Below, piece after piece: positions 45,632 to 51,472 of a stretch of 64,000 nt of DNA. Within the stretch, counting starts at the first letter, position 1; each line of letters begins with the position of its first letter. Both the position numbers and the translations under genes were made by a program. The DNA is from Trinickia violacea (lineage in GTDB: Bacteria; Pseudomonadota; Gammaproteobacteria; Burkholderiales; Burkholderiaceae): assembly GCF_005280735.1 (NCBI RefSeq), contig NZ_CP040077.1, positions 1,798,001 to 1,862,000 on the forward strand. Reading direction: 5' to 3'. The notes beneath the pieces were generated by a model, which worked only from the letters and a program-made list of their open reading frames with translations, did not search any database and was not told the DNA's origin.

Positions 45632-45659
45632 ATACAGCGCCCTCTTGTCGCCGCCGCGA

Positions 45660-46733
45660 TCAATGCATGATTTGCAGATACTGTTCGCCGAATGCCTGCT
45701 GCTTCTCGGCCATCTTCGCGAAGTCGACGGGCTTGGCTCGCGCGTAGTCGCTCGGCGGGAGGAACTTCGACGCGGCGTCGGCGCTCATCTGGTTCGCGCG
45801 CACGGGCCGCAGATACGCATTCGCCCACAGCTTCTGCCCCTCGTCGGAGAGCACGAAGTCGAGCACCTTCTTGCCATTCGCTTCGTGCGGTGCGCCCTTC
45901 ACGAGACTCATCACGTACGGCACCGAGATCGTGCCTTCCTTCGGGATCACGAATTCGACGTTCGCGTGATCCTTGTATTTCGCGCGGTACGCATCGAAAT
46001 CGTAGTCCAGCAGGATCGGAATTTCACCGGACAGCACGCGCGCGTAGGCGGTCTGCTTCGGCACGATCGGCGCGTTCGCTTTCAGCTGACGAAACCAGTT
46101 GAGGCCCGGCTCGAAATTGTCCATCGAGCCGCCGAGCGCGAGGTTCACCGCCACCGCGCCCGCGTAGCCGACGAATGCGCTCGACGGATCGAGATAGCCG
46201 ATCATCCCCTTGTACTCGGGCTTGAGCAGATCGGCCCACGATTGCGGCACGGGCTTGCCCTCGAGGGCGTCCTTGTTGACGAAGAAGCCGAGCGTGCCCG
46301 AGTGGATCGCGAACCAGTAGCCTTGCGGGTCCTTCATGTTCGCGGGGATGTCGCTCCAGTGCGCGGGCTTGTACGGCTGGATCACGCCCTTGTCCTTCGC
46401 CTGGAACGCCGACGACACGCCGAGATACACCACGTCCGCCACTGGGCTCTTTTGCTCCGCCATCAGCTGCGCGATCGCCTGGCCCGAGTTCTTGTTGTCG
46501 AACGGGACGCGGACGCCGGTCTTCTGCTGGATCGCCTGAATCTGGCTCGCCCAGTCGGCCCATTCGGGCGGGCAGTTGTAGCAGATCGCGGTTTCGTCGG
46601 CGTGCGCGGGCTGCGGGGCGGCGACGAGCGCGATGCCGGCGGCGGGCATGGCCGCGGCGATTAGCGCGGCGGTGCCGGCCTTGGCAAACAGACGGCGCAG
46701 GGGCGCGCGAACGGAAAATGAACGACGTGTCAC
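45660..46733 (-). CDS. ABC transporter periplasmic substrate-binding protein
   Basis: A 357-residue type-2 binding protein (PotD/AfuA/PhnS fold). The signal peptide ends AAPQPAHA; the mature form begins DETAICYNCPPEWADW, with two Cys two residues apart. A GTG at 46733 is chosen as start because AAGGAG lies 8 bp upstream; a longer reading from 46859 would bury the signal. PVADVVYLGVSSAFQAKDKG and GYLDPSSAFVGYAGAVAVN are typical of the family. Substrate is not evident from the sequence; the nearby GpdQ-like enzyme suggests phosphodiesters. Confidence 0.92.
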   Translation of the reverse strand: MTRRSFSVRAPLRRLFAKAGTAALIAAAMPAAGIALVAAPQPAHADETAICYNCPPEWADWASQIQAIQQKTGVRVPFDNKNSGQAIAQLMAEQKSPVADVVYLGVSSAFQAKDKGVIQPYKPAHWSDIPANMKDPQGYWFAIHSGTLGFFVNKDALEGKPVPQSWADLLKPEYKGMIGYLDPSSAFVGYAGAVAVNLALGGSMDNFEPGLNWFRQLKANAPIVPKQTAYARVLSGEIPILLDYDFDAYRAKYKDHANVEFVIPKEGTISVPYVMSLVKGAPHEANGKKVLDFVLSDEGQKLWANAYLRPVRANQMSADAASKFLPPSDYARAKPVDFAKMAEKQQAFGEQYLQIMH

Positions 46734-46862
46734 AGCGGGTCTCCTTGCGGACGTTGGGAAGGGGCTTATGGGGTGCTGCGGGTGATGCCGATGTCGGGGT
46801 CCGGTACGAGCGCTAATGTGGCCGGCACATGTGGCCGGCCCAGGCGGCGAGCGGCGCACGGC

Positions 46863-47885
46863 TTAGCGATGACCGACGGTGTCCGAGATCGCGCAGATCG
46901 TCTCGCCCGCGCGCAGCGTATGCGGCAAGGTCAGCGAGAGCGATTCGCCGTCGGCGGTGCCTTCGATGCGGTTCATGAGGCGTTGCCACGCCGCGCAGCC
47001 GATCTCGCGGTTCGGCGTGCGCAGGCTCGCGAGCGGCGGCGACAGCAGCTCGCCGACCGCGAGGCCGTCGAAGCCGAGAATCGACATGTGTTCCGGCACC
47101 GAGTACGACGCACGGCGCAGCCCGCGCATGACGACCATCGCGAGCAGGTCGTTGCTGCAGAAGAGCGCGGTGGGGCGGTTGGCGCCCGTCGTCAGGTGCG
47201 CCAGCACCGAAGGCGCGAGTTCGTCGGCGTTGAAATCGACTTCGAGCGCGGGGGCGGGTGTGAGGCCCGCTTGCTGCATCGCCTGCGAATAGCCGACGTA
47301 GCGCAGCCGGGCGCGGTCCGATTCGGCGAGCGTGCCGGCCAGCATCAGGATGCGCCGGTGGCCGTGCGCGATCAGCATGCGCACGCCTTCGTAAGCCGCG
47401 AGCCGGTTGTCGACCGATACCGCCGGACGGCGCACCGTGTCGTTGTGCATCAGCACATAGCGAGGGCCCGCGTGGTCGAGCTCGTCGAGGAGCGGGTGCG
47501 TGTCGGCATCGGCGACGGTCAGGATGAGGCCCTCGACGCGTTGCGCGCGCAGCGTTTCGATCGCGTGGCGCTCGCGGTCGGCGTCGTATTGCGTCGTCAT
47601 CAGCATGAGACGGTAGCCTTGCGCCGACGCCAATTCGTCGATCCCTTGCAGGCACTCGGCGAACACGGGATTGGCGAGGGTCGGGAGCACCACGCCGATC
47701 AAGCGTGTGCGGTCGCTGCGCAACTGGCGGCCGAGCGGGTTGGGGATGAATTGAAGCGCGTCGATCGCCTCGCGGATCTTTTCGAGCGTGACGCGATTCA
47801 CGGAATGGGGAGCGTTGATCGCGCGCGAAACCGTGGCGATCGAAAAGCCGGCGTAGGCGGCAACATCCTTGATAGTGTGTTTCAT
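46863..47885 (-). CDS. LacI-family transcriptional regulator
   Basis: A 340-residue repressor. The N-terminal HTH (TIKDVAAYAGFSIATVSRAIN) and hinge helix (about residues 45-60, FIPNPLGRQLRS) are standard and are followed by a sugar-binding-type effector domain. It is the first gene ahead of the ABC transporter and phosphodiesterase and most likely represses them in the absence of the transported solute. A LacI-type site lies 17 bp upstream of its own start, consistent with autoregulation. Confidence 0.93.
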   Translation of the reverse strand: MKHTIKDVAAYAGFSIATVSRAINAPHSVNRVTLEKIREAIDALQFIPNPLGRQLRSDRTRLIGVVLPTLANPVFAECLQGIDELASAQGYRLMLMTTQYDADRERHAIETLRAQRVEGLILTVADADTHPLLDELDHAGPRYVLMHNDTVRRPAVSVDNRLAAYEGVRMLIAHGHRRILMLAGTLAESDRARLRYVGYSQAMQQAGLTPAPALEVDFNADELAPSVLAHLTTGANRPTALFCSNDLLAMVVMRGLRRASYSVPEHMSILGFDGLAVGELLSPPLASLRTPNREIGCAAWQRLMNRIEGTADGESLSLTLPHTLRAGETICAISDTVGHR

Positions 47886-47901
47886 CCTGGTCGTGCGCTG
47901 A

Positions 47902-47917
47902 TGTAATCGTTTTCGTA
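47902..47917. promoter_or_regulatory. LacI-type operator
   Basis: TGTAATCGTTTTCGTA is a degenerate dyad around a central CG and resembles LacI/PurR-type sites (half-site TGTAATCG). It lies between lacI and its probable promoter (ATTATC at 47923-47928 as a minus-strand -10). Confidence 0.45.
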
Positions 47918-48041
47918 GGGGGAATTATCTAGACAGAATATGTCCCTTACGTGACGTTTTTGCGCATCGGCCATGCATCTTTTGTGCGGCCGTTTGCCGG
48001 GACGGGCCCGATCGCGGGCCTGATCGTCGGGCCGCGTTTCT

Positions 48042-49471
48042 TTATTCGTGTGCGGCGCAGCGCTCGCCAGCCTCGAGTGCGGATCGCGCGCCGTCCGCAT
48101 CGCGGACGTTCTTGCGCCGCGTCGTGACCCACCATACCGCCGCGGCTGCCACCGAGACCGCAATGACGGTCGCGAGCGCGACATGCATCGCCGTTTGGAA
48201 CGCATGCAGCGTCGAGATGAATGTTCCGAAGATTGCAACGCCTAGCGCCGCACCGCTTTGACGCGCGGAGTTGAGCACCGCCGCCGCAATTCCCGCACGG
48301 CTCTTCTCGACCGTGCCGAGCGCAGGCGAGGTCGCTGCCGGCGATATCAAGCCCGAGGCAAGGCCGATCGCGAGCATCGGCGCGACCGCCATCCAGTAGG
48401 GCGAGCCGGCCGTCGACAACATCATGCCGAGCGCGCCCGCCGCGTACAGCCCGAACGCCGCGCACATCGAAATCCGCTCGCCGATGCGCTTGGCGATGCG
48501 GCTCGACGAGAGCCCGCCGAGCGCGACCATGCCGCTCATCGGCAGAAACGCGAGCCCCGCGTGAAGCGGCGAAGCGCCTCGCGCTTGCTGGAAAAAGAGA
48601 CTGAACGTGAAGAACATGCCGTAAAACACGAACGCGGAGGCCATCGAGACGAAGGTCGAGCCCGCGAACAGGGCGTCGCGAAAGAAAGCGAGCGGCAGCA
48701 TCGGATGGCGGCCTCGCGACTCGATGAAAAGGAAAGCACTCCAGGCGAGGGCGCTTGCGACGATGCCGGCCACGATCGCAGCCGATTTCCAGCCGAGCGC
48801 CGGTCCTTCGATGAGCACAGCGATCAGCGCGCCGAGTGCGACGATGGCGGCGGCCTGGCCGGGCCAGTCGAAGTGCGCCCGCAAGCGTTCGTCAGAGCGC
48901 CCGTTCTGCGCGATGACGTCGCGCTCGACCGGCAAGGTCAGCCAAAGCCCGGCAAGCCCGATCGGCACGTTCACGAAAAAGAGGCTCCGCCAGCCGAACA
49001 GCTCGATCAGGAGCCCGCCGATCAGCGGCCCGGACGCCATCGCCACGCCGCCGCAGCCCATCCACAAGCTCACCGCCGCCGCGCGCTCGGCCGGCTCGGG
49101 AAAAGCGCGATTGATGAGCGCGAGCGAAGCGGGCACGAGCATCGCGCTGCCCGCGCCCTGCAACGCGCGCGCGCTAGCGTCGTTTGGGTCGGAGCGAAGC
49201 CGCACAGCGCCGAGGCCAGCGAAAAGAGCGCGAGGCCGGCAAGATAGACGTTGCGCGCACCCAGCCGGTCGCCGAGCGTGCCGCCCGTCATCAAGAGGCT
49301 AGCGAACGTCAGCGTGTAGGCGTTGACGACCCATTGCAGCCCGGCCACGCCGCTGCCGAGCGAGTGGCCGATCGCGTGCAGCGCGACATTGACGATCGAG
49401 GCGTCGAGCAACACGATCGTGTAGCTCACGCTCGTCGCCGCGAGCACGCGCCGGGCAGTGCGATTCGACAT
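48042..49471 (-). pseudogene. DHA2-type MFS exporter, frameshifted in a GC-dinucleotide tract
   Basis: The N-terminal frame (49471 down to about 49175) encodes MSNRTARRVLAATSVSYTIV, motif LLDASIVNVALHAIG and GGTLGDRLGARNVYLAG, ending FAPTQTTL. The rest (about 49175 to 48042) continues in another frame as ARALQGAGSAMLVPASLALI. Joining them gives a normal 14-helix EmrB/QacA protein of about 475 residues. The break coincides with CGCGCGCGCGC (49164-49174); removal of one GC dinucleotide restores the expected L-A-R-A-L-Q-G. It is a recent pseudogene, a slippage-switched gene or a sequencing error. The SnoaL-like gene starts upstream and ends 7 bp before it. Confidence 0.8.
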
Positions 49472-49478
49472 CCGACGC

Positions 49479-49916
49479 TCACGGCTGTGCCGCTTGTCGT
49501 GTAGCCGTGGCCATGAGCGACTTGAAGCCGACCCATCCCCAGTACACGCGATGATGGGCGATGAGACCACCGGCGATATCCATGACCTCGACGAGATCGA
49601 CCTGGTCGCCTTCGGGCGTCTGCCGCGGGTACTCCCACACCAACTGTTTGCCGTTGGCGAAGAAGACGCCCGTGCGATACCACCGTCCGAGGTTGCTCGG
49701 AAGCTGGCGCAGGCCTGCCGCGAAGAATTCGCGGATAGCCTGCTTGCCCACGAGCATGCCGTCGCCGTGCTCGGGCAGCGTCGCCACGATCAGCGGCGTT
49801 TCGAGGATGGCGTTCTCTGCGTAGAGCGACACGAGTCCGTCGAGATCGCGATTCGTGACCGATCGATGCCACGCCTCGTAGATGTGGAGGATCTCGGAGT
49901 CCGTGCTGGTCGTCAT
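49479..49916 (-). CDS. SnoaL-like/NTF2-fold protein
   Basis: A 145-residue NTF2-like protein. The core includes ILHIYEAWHRSVTNRDLDGL, LYAENAILETPL, VGKQAIREFF and a final HHRVYWGWVGF, all typical of the SnoaL/ketosteroid-isomerase-like family, whose members bind or isomerise small hydrophobic molecules. The start at 49916 has AAAGGAGAA upstream; a frame extending to 50093 is not credible. It is followed 7 bp later by the frameshifted MFS gene, so the two form an operon. Substrate unknown. Confidence 0.86.
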   Translation of the reverse strand: MTTSTDSEILHIYEAWHRSVTNRDLDGLVSLYAENAILETPLIVATLPEHGDGMLVGKQAIREFFAAGLRQLPSNLGRWYRTGVFFANGKQLVWEYPRQTPEGDQVDLVEVMDIAGGLIAHHRVYWGWVGFKSLMATATRQAAQP

Positions 49917-50084
49917 CGAAGTTCTCCTTTCGGGTGAGTTCAATGGCGAGCGTAGCAGCCGCTGTGGCGGGATGTTTCGACGTGGATCGAAGCGTCGGGG
50001 CAGGGGGCGGTGCGTTTCTGTGCCGGGAAAAGCGGGGCCGTATGTCTTTGCGCCAGGATCTTTGCGAGGGTATCGGGGGCGCAG

Positions 50085-50113
50085 TTGGTGCATCGTCGGC
50101 GCGATGGTAGAAT
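50085..50113 (+). promoter_or_regulatory. Promoter of split tRNA-Leu
   Basis: TTGGTG (50085-50090) and TAGAAT (50108-50113) lie 17 bp apart. The start site near 50120 is about 6 nt before the mature tRNA 5' end at 50126. Confidence 0.55.
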
Positions 50114-50125
50114 CGCGTCCGCCCT

Positions 50126-50494
50126 GCCCGGGTGATGAAATTGGTAAACATAGCGGACTTAAAAAATTGAGTGCCCGAGCCGGAAACGGCCGGTGCAGAA
50201 CCCTTCAAATTCGGTGAAACCCCTGGTTCGAATCGCCCGCGATTGTCGTGCGGCGTACTAGGCCGAGGCAACGCCGAGCCAAGCCCGATTCCGGTCGCGA
50301 CGACCGCGTCAGGAAGGTGTAGAGACTAGACGGGGGGCGCCTACCGCTCGCCGCACGAAACGTGCGGGATGCCACGGCGAAGGCATAGTCCAGCGCACGA
50401 ACGGTGATGACCGCATCGCCGGCTTCGAAAGATTCAGTGTGATGAAAATCCGCCGCTTAACGGCTTGCCGGTTCGAGTCCGGTCCCGGGCACCA
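50126..50494 (+). tRNA. tRNA-Leu(UAA) split by a group I intron
   Basis: The 5' exon (50126-50160) begins GCCCGGGTGATGAAATTGG and ends in GCGGACTT, the anticodon stem with U33-U34. The 3' exon (50445-50494) begins AAAATCCGC, pairing GCGGA with TCCGC, and ends CCCGGGCACCA with encoded CCA. Joined, they give an 85-nt class II tRNA with acceptor GCCCGGG/CCCGGGC, a long variable arm and a UAA anticodon, matching Burkholderia tRNA-Leu(UAA). Without splicing the tRNA would not fold, so the intron must be removed if this is the functional copy. Confidence 0.95.
50161..50444 (+). ncRNA. Group I intron (self-splicing, IC3-like) in tRNA-Leu(UAA)
   Basis: A 284-nt insert between anticodon bases U34 and A35. 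P1: exon ACTT (50157-50160) pairs with GAGT (50169-50172), giving the U-G wobble at the 5' splice site. P2-like GCCG-GAAA-CGGC at 50179-50190 has a GNRA loop. P element TTCAAATTCGGTGAAACC (50204-50221), Q-like GCCGAGCCAAGCCC (50273-50286), R AGGTGTAGAGACTAGACGGG (50315-50334) and S AAGGCATAGTCC (50380-50391) are in the canonical order. P7 pairs GACTA (50324-50328) with TAGTC (50386-50390). P8 is CCGCACG/CGTGCGG at 50351-50367. The terminal G is 50444. No endonuclease ORF is present. Confidence 0.93.
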
Positions 50495-50544
50495 TCTCAT
50501 CTCCTAGCCATGCATAGCCGTTGCAGGGCTTTCCCAGTTCAAAT

Positions 50545-50575
50545 AGCCCGGTGGAAGGAATTCGACCACCGGGCT
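50545..50575 (+). terminator. Terminator after tRNA-Leu
   Basis: AGCCCGGTGG (50545-50554) and CCACCGGGCT (50566-50575) pair perfectly over 10 bp around an 11-nt loop. Only a short TTC follows, so strength is uncertain. Confidence 0.6.
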
Positions 50576-50626
50576 TTCGCGCGCGGCTCATGAAACCGCG
50601 TTACCGGTGAGCGCAAGCAAGGTCGG

Positions 50627-50640
50627 TCGGACTAGTCCGA
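50627..50640. repeat. 14-bp perfect palindrome
   Basis: TCGGACTAGTCCGA is self-complementary. It is nested in a wider dyad (GTCGGT at 50622-50627 and ACCGAC at 50649-50654). ATTAG-CAGAA-CTAAT at 50666-50680 is a second dyad. Both lie upstream of the mgtA promoter and may bind regulators. Confidence 0.5.
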
Positions 50641-50731
50641 TATTGCGAACCGACGCCCCAGATGAATTAGCAGAACTAATCTGATTTAGCGGCGCAAGTT
50701 CGGCCGCAGTCCAAAATATTCCTGCGTTTTG

Positions 50732-50760
50732 TTGACATCAACTTTCACGGTGTTTACTAT
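50732..50760 (+). promoter_or_regulatory. Consensus sigma-70 promoter of the mgtA transcript
   Basis: TTGACA at 50732-50737 and TACTAT at 50755-50760 are 17 bp apart, close to consensus. The predicted start near 50767 leaves an unusually long leader of about 700 nt before mgtA. Apart from the short ORFs below, no recognisable gene lies in the leader. Confidence 0.75.
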
Positions 50761-51083
50761 GCGTCCATTCTCATTTCAGGGGCTGATGCCTTGGACTCTT
50801 GCAGTAGTCGATCTCCGAAAAGTTTGACTGCCTGACCGGCAGGACGTCCGCCCCTCCAAGCCGCCGTCCCGCCAGCAGGCAGGATGGTGCGCATCGCAGT
50901 TTTCTTCGCAATCCCCCCCGCACCTTCACCGATCAACGCATGGATTAGCGTCATGACGCTCGCCCATACGCTCGATGTCGCGCGTCCAGATACCCGCGAC
51001 AGTGTCTGCGCACGCTCGCACGATTTGCGCGATGCGTGACTGAATCATTGCCCTCGTGCAAAAGGCACGAGAAAGGAGCACGT

Positions 51084-51137
51084 ATGCCTGACAGCGACTC
51101 TTGTCCCTTACGCCAATCCGTTATCCCTTCCGCCTGA
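51084..51137 (+). CDS. Candidate 17-residue leader peptide of mgtA
   Basis: The ORF MPDSDSCPLRQSVIPSA has a strong AAAGGAG site six bases before its ATG. It has the same length as Salmonella MgtL (17 codons), the Pro-containing leader peptide of mgtA, and holds three Pro codons. The sequence is not otherwise similar. It may couple leader translation to mgtA expression. Another possible ORF (50953-51039, 28 codons) lacks a ribosome-binding site. Confidence 0.4.
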   Translation: MPDSDSCPLRQSVIPSA

Positions 51138-51222
51138 GCGGAGGCCGTGCCGTTCCACGTCATCGCCGCACTGAGCGTTGGCGTCATGGTTCAGGCCTTG
51201 CTGCAGGCGCCTAAACGATGCG

Positions 51223-51238
51223 CCGGGCCACAGCCCGG
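51223..51238 (+). promoter_or_regulatory. Hairpin just before a leader ribosome-binding site
   Basis: CCGGGC (51223-51228) pairs with GCCCGG (51233-51238) around CACA, directly upstream of the GGAGGA that serves the ORF at 51252. A further GGGCGTCG/CGACGCCC dyad (about 51428-51462) lies just before mgtA. Confidence 0.4.
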
Positions 51239-51251
51239 ACGGAGGAACCTC

Positions 51252-51401
51252 ATGCAATACGCTCTTCTCGTATCCGAGCTGCCTCACATTCAGGAGGCGC
51301 GCGCTCATTACGACTCGCTGCTGACATTGCACTCCAGCGAGCGCAGCCGCATCGCGCCGCTCGGCAAGTGGTGGGCCGCAGTCCGCGCCCGGTTCTGCTG
51401 A
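51252..51401 (+). CDS. Candidate small protein in the mgtA leader
   Basis: A 49-residue ORF (begins MQYALLVSELPHIQEARAHY, ends ARFC) with a strong GGAGGA site eight bases upstream. The same frame opens at GTG 51147, adding a hydrophobic N-terminus (MPFHVIAALSVGVMVQALLQ) that could be membrane-embedded; that start lies just after the 17-codon ORF. It is 71 bp before mgtA. It may be a transport accessory or a regulatory ORF. No homolog could be checked. Confidence 0.4.
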   Translation: MQYALLVSELPHIQEARAHYDSLLTLHSSERSRIAPLGKWWAAVRARFC

Positions 51402-51472
51402 ACCGCTAATTTTCACTTTTTCAGGCCGGGGCGTCGGGCTGGCTTGCGCCTGCTCGACGCCCGGAAGAATCA

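Noticed and set aside
46734..46859. N-terminal extension of the binding protein
   Set aside because: The residues before GTG 46733 are Pro/His/Arg-rich and would bury the signal peptide, whereas AAGGAG sits at the right distance from GTG.
50309..50500. 63-residue minus-strand frame over the tRNA and intron
   Set aside because: It is explained by the tRNA-Leu 3' exon and group I intron; no ribosome-binding site and no domain.
50100..50760. Integration site of a genomic island at tRNA-Leu
   Set aside because: No integrase, no direct repeat of the tRNA 3' end and no composition change were seen on either side; the split in the tRNA is explained by the intron.
50953..51039. 28-codon ORF in the mgtA leader
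   Set aside because: Lacks a Shine-Dalgarno sequence, so it was not listed as a gene, although it could be read at low level.
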